Shown in pieces: positions 23,101 through 35,000 of a stretch of 64,000 nucleotides of DNA; the stretch's first letter is position 1, and each line of letters starts with the position of its first letter. The DNA comes from Polytrichum commune (lineage: Eukaryota; Streptophyta; Polytrichopsida; Polytrichales; Polytrichaceae): NCBI GenBank assembly GCA_950295325.1, contig OX485809.1, positions 35,595,081 to 35,659,080 on the forward strand. The letters are read 5' to 3'. A program made the position numbers and the translations under genes. Under the pieces are notes generated by a model. That model searched no databases and had not been told where the DNA came from. It saw only the letters and a program-made list of their open reading frames with translations.

Positions 23101-24413
23101 TGGCATTCGCAGTCCATTTTCGCCTTGAAATCTTTTTGATGGATGTTGTAACGGCATACCTATATGACAACCTAGATATGCTCTTGTATATCTCACCCCC
23201 TCCAGAGTTTTTACCAAAGCTGCCTACCCCTTCACCCGGGAGATTTCTAGGCTTACGCATATGTAAGGCACTATACGGCTTAAAGCAAGCCGGCAGAATG
23301 TGGTACCACCTACTCCGTGATTTTCTGATTTCACATGGGTTTTTGCATGATCCACCTCTACCATGCATCTTTACATTAACCCAAAATTTACAATATCTAA
23401 TTGTGGCCGTCTATGTGGATGATCTAAATCTAATTGGATCACCCGCATTATATAAGTACACCGAAACCTTACTCACGGCCCAATTTGACATAAAGTTGCT
23501 CGGAAAGACTTCGTTTTGCCTTGGTTTACAGATTCAACACTTTCCAAATAGCGTCCTCCTACACCAACAGTCGTACACCCGCAAGCTGCTCAAATTTTTC
23601 AACATGGACCAAGCTCACACGTTGGCCGCACCGATGATCGGGAGGAGCCGTAGTGATGACGACTCGTACCAACCTTGCTCGGAGGAGGCGGAGATAGTGG
23701 ACAGGTCTAAGTACCTCACAGCGGTTGGAGCTTTCACATACCTAACCACGCACACGCGGCCGGACATCGCTTTCGCAACGAACATAGTCGCGAGGTACAG
23801 CCAAAAGCCGACCACCCGCCACTGGAACGGCGTTAAGCACCTACTCCGATACTTGAGAGGTACGGAGGACCTCGGATTGTACTACAGAAATGACACAAAT
23901 GGCGAGATCACAGGATATGCTGACTCCGGATTCAAAACAGATGAGGTAACAGACAAGTCTCAGACCGGTTACATATTCATCAAGAACGGAGCGCCGATAT
24001 CATGGAAATCGGCCAAGCAAACTGTGACTGCCACATCCACGAATCATGCCGAACTCTTAGCATTTCACGAAGCATCAAGAGAGGCGGTGTGGCTAAGGAC
24101 AATGCAAGAGATCTTAGCAAAACAATGCAAGATGAACCAAAAGTTTAAACCAACGGTCATATTCGAGGATAACGCAGCATGTGTCGCCCAAATGAACACG
24201 GGGTTCATTAAGGCTGATCGGGTGAAGCACATCAGCCCACATATATTCGGATTTGCTCAAGACCTTATAGAAACAGGCCAGATTGAGATAAAGAAGATAG
24301 AATCCGAAAACAATATAGCCGATATGCTTACAAAGGCCTTACCGGCTTACAAGCATAAGAAGCTAGTGTTAGAGGCAGGAATGAAAACCTTACACGAACT
24401 CACTTCGAACTAG
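20119..24413 (+). pseudogene. copia gag-pol polyprotein with three frameshifts
   Basis: The ATG at 20,119 opens gag (MASSSNPRVTL). The frame then breaks near 20,550, near 21,590 and near 22,750. The successive pieces are gag with the zinc knuckle CHKCGRPCHYARDC, aspartic protease (ALLDSASTHT in place of the common DSGA), integrase zinc motif (WHKRLGHP..CEACIQGK) with core residues in GDICGP, RMDNALEF and NGLAEAF, and then RT with YVDDLNLIG. Last is RNase H with GYADSGF, NHAELLAFHE and EDNAACV, ending TAG at 24,413. All catalytic motifs remain. The breaks are single-base-type shifts, so this copy is inactive despite its nearly identical LTRs. Confidence 0.93.
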
Positions 24414-24512
24414 ATTACACTCTTTTCTTTATTGCTGGTTTTCCCCTTTGGGCCTTTGGGTTTTACAGTAGTAAAGTTTTTAATGAGATAATCGCTATAG
24501 TTCGAGGAGGAG

Positions 24513-24760
24513 TGTTAAGGCAGCCTATAGCTAGCCTGACGACCTATAGCCGAATATAGATGACGGTAGCCGCCTTCCGGAAGGTGGCTACACTATTCCC
24601 GGGGTAGTGGGTCCGGGGTTAGTTAAACATAGTATTGTAGGCTACTAAGTGGCGGCTAAGCCCCATTAATGTACTTAGTCTTGAACATATATATACGACC
24701 ACGTGGCTCTTGTTAGTCACTTGCACCATTACGCTCACCGGCTATTGCCTAGTCTTAACA
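24513..24760 (+). repeat. copia 3' LTR
   Basis: The 248-bp copy is preceded by the purine tract GAGGAGGAG and followed by the target duplication ATATA. Confidence 0.95.
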
Positions 24761-24784
24761 ATATATGGAGTGCTTCAAACCTTT

Positions 24785-25260
24785 CTAGACTAAGGCCACT
24801 CTTTTCTCTCTACTACCTATTATTTATTGTATATAATTTACTGCCTTCCTTTGACTATTTAATGTCTGATATTTATTGTCTGATATTTATTTTCTAATAT
24901 TTACTTTTTGATATTTACTATTTACTATTTATTGTTTATTTCCCACTATTTGTTGTATTCTGCCCATTAATTATTATTTACTATCTATTATTTACTTTTT
25001 ACTCTCTATAATGTATTGTTTATAGATTATTATTTACTATTTACGGTCTTCTATTATTATTTACTTTTATAGTATATCATTTACTATTTACCATCTATTA
25101 TTATTATTTAATATCATTATTTATTTATAATATTTAATATTTACTTTAAAAACTATTTTACTATTTATGGTATGTTATTATTAATTTAATTTTTATAATA
25201 TATTATATGCTATTTATTACAAAATATATAGAGTTTATTATTTACGATCTATTATTACAA
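24785..25260. repeat. AT-rich degenerate TATTTACT array
   Basis: Almost the whole stretch is built from variants of TATTTA(C/T)T, TATTTATTG and ATTATTTAC. It is a decayed simple-sequence array, possibly the remains of a SINE/LINE tail or a satellite. No gene was found here, nor in the following 25,261-25,556 spacer. Confidence 0.75.
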
Positions 25261-26982
25261 TGCTTTAATGTTGGATGAATGAAAGATACACTTGTATGTG
25301 GTAATTGCCTCTCTCCTACCTTAATAATCAATGAAGAAAGTGACTCACATCTAGGTCCAGATCTACCTAGAAGATCTATAAAACTAAATAAAAATAGAAC
25401 ATTCCTTCACGGACCTTTTGCATGACATGAAAGTGACATAACTCCCACACATGCAAGCAATATGTCAAAACTCAAGCACGGAGCTCAAAACTCCAACATG
25501 AAAAAATTTCGTGTCATAGCTAGGCCACATGTCAAAGGGGACCACTTTCCTTGGAGTGAGAGTGAGGAAGGGAGACGTGTCACTTGACACGCGTCTCTTT
25601 TATGACATACTACTGAAGGAATTTAATGACACCCTGTGACACATCTTACCCAAAACGTACCTTAAAAGAGTGTTTGTCCTTCAAGACCAAATCACTGTTT
25701 TCTCACGAGCACTTTCTTGCATAACATTGTTCATCACCCAACAAAGGTTCCATGCATGGGGCCTTAACATTTGCAAGCTTGATGTCTGAATATAACACCC
25801 ATGTTCGTTGGTTAATAGTTGCTCAACACGAGTCGGCTTGAAGTGCGCTAAGTGAATGTGACCAAAGTAGTATTGGAGCATGCCCATTAATCATGTGAGT
25901 GAGGGCCACTTCACACACAAGAATGAACACCCGTGACCATTGCATTGTGAGATCTCTCATTGGTCGAAAAGTCATAGATCATCCAAGCTCACTTCCCACC
26001 AGAAATTGAAGGCTTGATTGTCCAAACAAATTATCATGGATGAAAATTTTACAGGGATTCCTACATGGTAGAATATAAAGAATGTTTCGTGGTCTGCTGG
26101 AATTTGCAGCAGGCCCACCTCCAAGAGGTAGGCCTGATGCAAATTCCGGTAGACCATGTGAGTTTCTGCAAAAACATGGTATTCATGTTTCTCATGGTAC
26201 GGCCTTTGGTTGAGAGAGTCAAGGGCCCTTAGAATTACATGGTCACGGCTCTTGGCTCGTATGTGAAGTGACCCTAATGTACGTTACATTAATTTGCATC
26301 CAATGAAGTTCTACACCATCTCAAGTTGACCTAAACCGATCGAATTGTTTAGTAGTACTCATCTAAGTTATTAGCAACCCTTTAATGGTCTTTGAAATGG
26401 TTGAAGCCCTTAGTTTCAAGTTTTCTTTGTTACTTGATTACCTATTTGACTCAAAAGGAACAAGGTTGATGACATGATAATGTGTGGAATTTCCATTGAA
26501 TTATGAAACTCATATATTTAATAGTACGTTCAATTCAAGGATTAGGTGAATGTTTGAGATGTTGGAATTCTATTTCAAAGAAAAACTCTTCTCAAATATT
26601 TTGGATGTAGTGTATGATTCAATCTTTACATCTCCCCCTCTTGTCATTAAATTCCCATTAAACGCCAAATAATGTTTGTAATTCATAAATGATCGTACAT
26701 CATTAAAACCCCCAAGCATTTTAGAAGTTGACTTAACACAATTTCAAAGTGGATTGGAAATTTGTTTATAATCTAGAACAATATGACATGTTGTTTACAA
26801 ATTAATCTCGGATTACCATAGGATAATGTTTGAAATGATTTTGGCATATGTCATATCAACATTGATCAAGACCTTGCCCAATTGAACATGCGAATTAGCT
26901 TATGGCACTCAAAGTGTTGAATTAGACAACACTCTACGGTGCTTGATTCTTGTTATCTTGCCTCTAGTGAAGTTGAACACAT

Positions 26983-27267
26983 ATGTATCTTGAATTTCAT
27001 ATGTCTTTCGAGGGGCTTGTGAGAGGCACAATACTCATATTAGTTAGTTTACCATGCTATTTCATCATGAATGGTTCATCTTCTCAAGAGTATCTCAAAT
27101 GTAATGTGGTTGATCATGGAGGAGCAGTGATTTTTATGTCAAGTTCCAAGAGAGGAGGATTGTCTACAAACATTGGAGTGGTGAAGCCACATGTGGATGA
27201 TTATACAACATTTCATCCAAATAATCACACATTCATCCAAAAGGTGGCAATTTCATCCAAATTTTAG
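26983..27267 (+). CDS. Unrecognised 94-codon open frame in block U
   Basis: The frame starts MYLEFHMSFEGLVRG, has a short hydrophobic stretch (TILILVSLPCYFIM) and ends VAISSKF. The same frame is at 50,011-50,295 in copy 2 with one residue changed (Phe to Leu in the DDYTT(F/L)HPN segment), and it is deleted from copy 3. I see no domain, no upstream exon and no homology I can name. Preservation may only reflect how recent the duplication is. Chance open frame is the likelier reading. Confidence 0.15.
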   Translation: MYLEFHMSFEGLVRGTILILVSLPCYFIMNGSSSQEYLKCNVVDHGGAVIFMSSSKRGGLSTNIGVVKPHVDDYTTFHPNNHTFIQKVAISSKF

Positions 27268-28822
27268 AATTTTAGAGAAATTTTTGGCTTCATTAAAAAA
27301 AAGGAATAACCACAAAATATTGTATATTGTAATTTTAGAGCCATAAATCACCAGCACACGGCTAGATTAAAAAACATAGACAAAGAGCAAGCATTGCCAA
27401 GAACGCCAAGAACCCTAAACCCTCTCACCTTTCGTGGTGACCAATGTTTTAACTTACGCCATGAACAACAATGGAGCAATATATGCGAAGACATGTTATT
27501 TGCACATTTGTGGATTATTGTGGACGAAAAGATTGTAAATTTTGGTGGTCATTGTTGTTGACTTATTGAAGTTTGGAGAGCATAACATTATTCAATTGAG
27601 TGACGAGGTTAGGTGGGGCCGGGATAATGTCATGTAAGGTGCTAGAATTATACCTTATGAATGTTTGGAAGCATCATGTGAAATTCGCAGAACTTAATAA
27701 GTGGATTCAACTTGAAAAACGAGTGAGATTCACGTAAGATATGGTCACTTAATATCAATAGAATGGAACGGCTGACAACAACTGAATAATGTTACAAGAG
27801 TGGATTCACCTTGTTGCCAATTTCTAATGTTCAGAAGCTAATTCGATCATGTTGTTGGAATGCTCCAAAAATTGTAACTAACTAAAACGTCTTAATCAAA
27901 GATTGACACATGTCATAACATGTTGGTTCATTGGACTAGGCACTTACAAATCTCTATCTATGGAAAGTTGGTAATCAAAAAATATAAACCTAAACATGAA
28001 TGTATTGTTTCATAACATTCCAAGGCGATTAGATTACCTACCCCTTTCCATATCGAATATGAAATAATGAATTGTCACTCCGCATAATGTGTGGATTCAA
28101 TATTATCATTGTTCACAACATTATGTAATCATCTCTTGTTTGTTTGCTACATTTTTCATACCATTGTTTTCTAAAGTGTTTCAAAAAAGACAAAAAGAAA
28201 AAACCTATGTTTGAGATCCAATCACATGAATTGGATAAGACCTTCAAACATTATGGCATTTTGAGTGTTGACATCCTTTCGACCAACATGCTCTTAGTCT
28301 TCACTTGGCCTCATTGGGTTTAGGTGTATCCATGGCACAACATTTTGTGTGTTGCCCACTCCAATAAACCACCAATTGCCATGCATGGTCATCAACTCCT
28401 TGTGGGAATTGAATGGCATCCTAAGGTTCCCTCCAACACAAGGCTTGTTAGCAAGCTTCATTTAGGGGCACTTTAGCATTTTAATGTATATTGGATGACA
28501 TTCAATTCTACAAATAGCTCATGACCACAAGTGGAAAATGGTGGTTTGTTGGAGTGGGCAACACCAAAAGGTATGCCATGAATAAACATTCATTAAAATC
28601 ACTAAGTTCACCCTTGATTCAAAACAACACACACACACACACACACACACATATAGTTGACACTAAATTGTTGAAAAACACTAGCCACTCCGAGTGTTAA
28701 CAATGAGTACACTTTAATTCTAGAACATACAACAAAGTAGATCATCCTATGAGTTTATAATGCTTCCAGGACCATGCCAAAAGTGAGAATAAATTTCAAA
28801 ATTACACTACCAGAGATGTTTA

Positions 28823-29384
28823 CACGGGTAGGTCACTCTAAGGCATTTTTGTGCACCACGTGCGGCTGGGTTTTTTTTTGTTTTGGGGCTATTTACCTTC
28901 AAGGGCTGAATTAAAGCCTCCCTATAATTACTTAAATTTAAAAAATGGCCCATTTGTTTGCACCCTTCCATTACTTATATTGTCCAAGTCACTGCAATTT
29001 TTTGTACTCTATATTCTTTTTAAGTAATAAAAGCTAATCTACTTCCTAACGCATTGACGAGTGTTAAAGGAAACCATGGAAACAAAGAAGGGTACAAACA
29101 GTAATATCATTGCAAACAAAGTTATGAAGAAAACACATAGGAGACCATAGCAAACATACTAAACATACCTTCTAGGATCCTTATCTTCAGCCCCTATATT
29201 AATTTTACAAAAAAATAATGGCCCACATTTTCTGTCCATCTAACTTACTTATAATGGGATTGTCTACATTTAATGGCCCCTTCATTATTTGGAATTCCTC
29301 TATAATTTTTATTTCAAATGATTTTAATCCTCTTTATATTATACCGCACATCGTTTTTAAAATGCACTAAGTGACCTACCCGTG
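28823..29384. mobile_element. hAT-like MITE, family member 1 (562 bp)
   Basis: The ends are CACGGGTAGGTCACT and its complement, with an 8-bp target duplication GATGTTTA at 28,815-28,822 and 29,385-29,392. Copy 3 has the empty site at 58,689-58,696. It shares termini and duplication length with the element at 47,007-47,414. An 8-bp duplication is typical of hAT. It has no coding capacity. Confidence 0.85.
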
Positions 29385-29757
29385 GATGTTTATGAGTATT
29401 CATTAATCTATGCTCTAATAATTTAAAAACAAATCATGTATTTATCAAACATTTTATCACATATAGCTAAAATATGTGCACTTACATGATCCTTTGTTAT
29501 TTTAACTGCAAGTATAATATTTACCTCTTGTAAATAATACAAACCTTCTTTTTACCGCACATGTTTTAATAAGTTTTGGCAAGGAACCCCCTTGTTAATT
29601 GAATGAGGTCTAATTGGAGGTATTGAGTAATATGTATGGTTCTTTTTGTCTTTTTTTACTTTGGTGATGTGATGCTTTATATTCCGGAGCACAATGTAAC
29701 ATGAGAGGGTTATGGGTTACACAATGAGCCAATTAATTGGGAATTACCTGGGGGTTA

Positions 29758-30438
29758 TTCATAGTTGTTTAAAATAAGCACTATATGAGAAACATGTTTA
29801 TTAGAATTATGTTTCAAGATCAGCAAGAAGAAGTGAGGAAGATGAAGCTTAACCTCTCACCAAGCTCAAAATTTGTGAAGATCAACACACAACAAGGAAA
29901 AATGAAACAATGCAGCATCTCACTCTTGCATCCGAAGCTCATCCCTAACCTCCTACGAAACTCCAAACTTGCAAAGATTAATAGAACGCAAGAGAAATGA
30001 AGGAATGCATCAGCCTTCACATAACGGAGATAAAACTCACTTTATGGTGTTCGGGAACTCCATTAGGAACTTAGGGAACTCTTAAGGAGCTTTCAAAATC
30101 TCACACAAATGTCCTAATACAACCGGCTAAATTTCATTTCATTGCAAGGTTGGTTATCAAAAGGGGTTTGGAGTTGACGGCTAATACCCTTGGTTCTATT
30201 TTTCACAAGGAAGAGATAGGAGTTTGACCCCCCCCCAGGTGTTGACATTCCTAACATTACCAAGCCCAATGATATTTACTCAGTTCCAAGAATCAAGGCC
30301 TGACAGTCGGTCGTCAAAGCTGTCCGGAGTAGCAGCGAACCAGGGTTGCATAGGGCCTACATGTTAGGGAAACTGGTCCCATCCCTTCTTGAGTTGGAGT
30401 GCCAGATTGCACCCCTCCTCGCCACCCCGGCTGCCACG
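29758..30438. other. Unassigned spacer between block U copy 1 and the gypsy element
   Basis: There is an AT-rich first half with a lysine-rich 71-codon frame (29,785-30,000), which I do not recognise, and a GC-richer part at 30,290-30,438 next to the LTR. No counterpart was found in copies 2 or 3. Confidence 0.4.
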
Positions 30439-31983
30439 TGTGAGGCCAAACCCCCCACCCTTAAGCGTCCGTAGTCCGAGTAGTGGGTTTGGGCTCACAT
30501 TCCTCCGCGGTATTGGATTTGGACTTGGATGAGTCCATAGTGCAAGGTTCACCCTTCAAGTGGTCTTGGATTTAACTAGCTCCTTCATAAACCCAGCTCC
30601 TTCATAAACCCAGCTTCTTAGCTTCTAACTAAACAAACCCAGCTCCTTCATAAACCCAGCTCCTTCATGAACCCAGCTCCTTAGCTTCTAACTAAACAAA
30701 CCCAGCTCCTTCATAAACCCAGCTCTTTACTTTCTAACTAAACAAACCCAGCTCCTTCATAAACCCACAACTTTGTAGTTGTAATTCCCAACTACCTCAC
30801 TAATTATTCAAGCCCTTAACTAATCTTCCTACCTAATTTCCCTAATTCTACTAACAACCCCTTTCTAATCACACAATTCTTCTCTAATCCTAAAATCCTA
30901 AAATCCTAGAGAGGAGAGGGGGAGAGAGAATTTCCTAACTTCACTAAGACTAACTAATCCACACAAGTATATTTTTGCACTCATCACAACATCAAGTGCT
31001 CAACTCTTAAACATGGAACTTGCAACCACGTGTATTCAAAACATGAACTTAAAGTACCACAAATTGGAATCATGAATTAACTTTAAAATCCTTCACGTCA
31101 ACACTAATTCTACCAAGAGGTCAAGCCCTCTTCAAGGCTAACAAGCCTTGGCTCTCAAACTAAAAACTAAGCACACACATGTGCTCCAATATGGCTTCCC
31201 ACACCCACACTTATAACTCGTGGGGTGCCTTGGAGCACAAAGGAAAGAGAGGATGAGTGAGGGAAGAATGAGGGATTATATAGTAAGCTTGAGGGGGTGA
31301 GCACCCTCAAGGCTCACGATAAGCCCTTGAGATTTCCTCCTACTTAGTAGGCGCCAATCCTATCTTCTAAGCCTTCCTCCCTCAAATGATCAACAAGGAT
31401 CCTAATTCGAACATTTAACTAGCCTTGGCTTTCTACCTACCACACTTTACCAAACTTGGGATGCTTCAACCCAAACTTAGCCTCCTTCGCTTTCCGCCGC
31501 CATAACTTTCTCCCCTTACTTTCCCAAATCGTCGCTCACCACTTAATTCAAACCACGATGCTTAACTCGTGATTTGATTGGTGCTTTGAGAATTTGCTTA
31601 TCCTCCACCTTGCATTCTTCCTTGGGCCTTCCCCATTAAGTGGCCATGATGAGGTGGTCCACTTGTGCGCTCCATGTGATCCTCCATTCATCCCAATTCG
31701 AATGCACTTGCCTCTTGAGTCACTTTGGTTGTCTCCATCCATTTGTACTAGCCTACTCACTAACTACTCAATCCAAGTTCTCCTTACCTATCCTCATTCA
31801 CTCAAATCCTTCCGAAGGTAAAAACACAATAACAACTCACATCCTAGCCTCTTACAACATGGTACTTCTAAGACTAACATTTCACTCTTTTTATATTTTT
31901 GTGAAGTAACATGCTACTTCAAAGTGCATCAACTAACGTTTCAAGGGTCTAAGACTAAATGTGGGCACCCTTTTGGGCTCACA
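30439..31983 (-). repeat. gypsy 3' LTR (left copy), with ~250-bp deletion
   Basis: Relative to the right LTR it lacks the part between TTGGATTTAACT and AGCTCCTTCAT. It contains the AGCTCCTTCATAAACCC tandem array at about 30,580-30,770. Short frames in it (31,548-31,909) recur identically in the right LTR and are not genes. Confidence 0.93.
30580..30770. repeat. AGCTCCTTCATAAACCC minisatellite in the LTR
   Basis: Units of 17 bp, some joined by CTTCTAACTAAACAAACCC spacers, are repeated about eight times. The array is present with different unit order in the other LTR at about 39,555-39,770. Confidence 0.85.
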
Positions 31984-32044
31984 TAATTGGCGACCATCGG
32001 GGGATGAATCCAAACATCTCTTGCTCCAAGGGTAAGTTGCCTAG

Positions 32045-35000
32045 TCAAGCTCGGTACTCCTTACATCTACTTCCCGATGTACGGGTAGGAAAGAGCTCAC
32101 CATTCAACGTTTCCAATTGAATTGAATTATTAGGAAAGACCTCATAGACAAGGTAAGGTCCTAACCATACCGCATTGAATTTCGCCGGAAATTCAAGCTT
32201 TCGTGCGTCTTGAATCATGACCATCATTCCCGGTGTTAGGGCCCTTCTCTTATGTCGTTTGTCGAAAGTAATCTTTCTCCTTCTTTGGGTTGCCTCAATA
32301 TGTTGAGCCGCCATTCTCCTCCCTTCGTCAAGTGCTTCCAAATCGGTTAGTCGATTTCGTAAGGATTGACTTTCGGTAAGTCTCGTACTCACGGCCACCC
32401 TAAGTGACTCGACTTCATATTCGATTGGTAGTGTCGCTTCAAGACCATAGACTAAGGAAAATGGTGTAGCACGCGTAGTTACCTTATAGGTTGTACGGTA
32501 TGCCCAAAGTGCCGCCGTTAGTTTCGTATCCCAATCCCGCTTCGAGTCTATAACCGTCTTGCGTAGTATACTCACCAAAATTCCGTTAACCCTTTCCGTT
32601 TGTCCATTGGTTTGTGGGTGGTAGGGAGTAGTCTTCCGGTGATCAATTTTAAATTTCTCTGTCATCTCTCGAATCAAGTCATTCAAAAAGTGAGTACCCC
32701 TATCGCTTACTAGGATCTTCGGCACCCGGAACCGCGAAATTATGTTTTCGTACATAAATGTTGCCGCGTGTTCCGCCGTGTCGGTCTTCACCGCTTTGGC
32801 TTCCGCCCACTTGGTGAGGTACTCGGTTGCCACCACAATATATTTCATTCCTTTTGAAGATTGGGGATGGACCTCACCCACATAGTCGATGCCCCATTTT
32901 TCGAAAGGAATTAAGGGTAATGATACATGTAAAGGCATCTCCATTCTAAGGTCGTTTCGGGCATACCGTTGGCAAGCGTCGCATTTCCTTACATAGTCAT
33001 GGGCGTCCTTAAATAGTGTAGGCCAAAAGTAGCCCGCTCTAAGTATTTTTTGCCCGGTGAGTTGACCCGAGAAGTGACCGCCGCAAGCGCTATCGTGGCA
33101 AGCGATTAAAATCGCTTCAACCTCCGTTTTTGACACGCATCGTCGTAAAATACCATCGGACCCCCTTCTAAACAACCTATGGCCCACTACAACAAATTGC
33201 CTACTATTTACCCTCACCTTCCTTCTCTCTTCTTTTGTCCACTCTTTGGGCAACTTGTGGGTTGTTAGAAATTCCACTATGCCCGCATACCACTCCGGTG
33301 TAGAAGTGACCACAAAGAGGCTATCATCTACTAACATATCATTTACCGGATTTTTTCCTATCTCCTCCGACAACCTAGACAAGTGGTCCGCTTGTAAATG
33401 CATACGACCCGGTTTATATTCCACCGTGTAGTCGAATTCTTCTAATAACAAAACCCACCTAGCTAACCTACCACTTAACTCCGCCTTGTTAATTAGATAC
33501 TTGATAGCCATGTGGTCAACAAAAAATACAACCGGGTTGCACATGAGGTAATGCCTAAACTTTTTAACGGAAAACACCATGGCTAGGCACTCCTTCTCCG
33601 TTGTAGAGTAGTTTCTTTCGGCGGGGGTCAATTGCTTACTCGCATAAGCTATAGGTTGATCCTTCTCTTTTTCTCCCGTTGCTTGACAAAGCGCACTCCC
33701 TATTGCCACATTACTAGCATCACAATAGACGTGAAAAGGTTTACCCCAATTGGGTGGTATCAACACCGGATAGGTGCTCAACCTATCCCGCACTTCCTCA
33801 AAGGCTTTTTGACAAGCATCCGTCCACTCGAATTTGACATCCTTTTTGAGCAAATGGGTAATGGGCACCGCTATCTTTGAAAAATTAGGAATAAGTTCCC
33901 GGTACCATCCCACATGTCCTAACAACTTAGAGATCCCCTTGGAATTGGTTGGAGTTGCCAAGTCGCTTATGGCCGCAATCTTATCCGGATCGGGTTCTCT
34001 ACCTTTCTCACTAACAACATAACCCAACAACACTCCCTTATTCACTCCCAAAAATGTCTTATCCGGGTTCAATGCTAACCTCATCTTCCTACACCTAACC
34101 AATGCCTCCCTAACACAATGTAGGTGATCATCCACATTACTTTGTGTGCTAAAATCGTCCACAAAGACGGTCATGGATTTGAACAACAAGTCGGTGAAGA
34201 TATACATTACTAATCGTTGGAAAGTAGCCGGGGCATTACATAACCCAAATGGCATCACTACCCACACAAAAGTACCCCAAGGTGTAGTAAAAGCCGTTTT
34301 ATGGATATCTTGGAGGGCTATGGAAATTTGATTATAACCCGCATACCCATCTATAAAGGTATATCGCGAATGACCTCCAACCTCCTCAAGCAACAAGGTG
34401 ATAAAAGGTAAGGGGAAGTGATCCTTTTGTGTGCACGAATTCAATTTCCTATAGTCGACACAAACCCTTAATTTCCCATTTTTTTTCTTTACTAAGACCA
34501 TAGGAGAAACCCAATCCGTGATTTCCACCGGCTTGATAAACCCGGCCTTCAATAACCTTTCCAATTCCGCTTTCACCAACAATTGCAATTGAGGATTCAT
34601 CCTCCTCTCCTTTTGTCTAATTGGCCGCGCCCCCGGAATTAAAGGAATCCGGTGCTCTACCATTTCCCTAGGAATTCCCTTAAGCTCATCGTAGGACCAT
34701 GCAAAAGTATCACTAAACTCATCCACCAAATTGCTATACTCCCTAACCTCTTTCTCCCCCAATTTGGAGCCCATCTTCATTTGTCGGGTTTTTCCATTCT
34801 TTAATTTCACATCCACGTACCGCCAATCCGCTTCCGACACATGTGCTTGTTCCTCTTTGTTCCGATACCAATCGGAAGGCACATTGGGGTAATCTTTCAC
34901 ATCTTGACCTACAACTATCCCCGTAGACGTGGTCTTGAAATGTAAAGGCTCCTCCAATTTCGATGACTCAATAATCACATCCTCCTCTTGAGTCCCATCT

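Larger units (their letters stand above)
18814..24760 (+). mobile_element. Complete Ty1/copia LTR retrotransposon
   Basis: LTRs at 18,814-19,061 and 24,513-24,760 are both 248 bp, start TGTTAAGG, end CTTAACA and differ at only two positions that I can see. The 5-bp target duplication ATATA lies at 18,809-18,813 and 24,761-24,765. After the 5' LTR comes CGTTATCAGTCACG as a primer-binding candidate with the TATCAG core of initiator-Met tRNA primers. A polypurine tract GAGGAGGAG (24,504-24,512) precedes the 3' LTR. Domain order gag, protease, integrase, RT, RNase H is copia type. The element sits inside the compound insertion in copy 1 and has no counterpart in copies 2 and 3. Confidence 0.97.
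25557..29757. repeat. Segmental duplication, block U copy 1 (distal part)
   Basis: The block matches copy 2 (48,684-51,023) almost base for base over 25.6-28.0 kb, and copy 3 (56,690-59,060) apart from a 1.2-kb deletion there. It is interrupted by a hAT-like MITE at 28,823-29,384. Homology to copy 3 ends at GAATTACCTGGGGGTTA (29,757). A (CA)n run is at 28,627-28,650. Small frames such as 25,681-25,887 on - are preserved in the three copies, but I recognise none of them. Confidence 0.85.

Noticed and set aside
30580-30770. CRISPR-like array
   Set aside because: The repeats are short, contiguous and degenerate with repetitive spacers, inside an LTR of a plant retrotransposon.
31548-31909. Three open frames that recur identically at 40,553-40,914
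   Set aside because: They lie in the two LTRs of one retrotransposon, so conservation only reflects the LTR pair.
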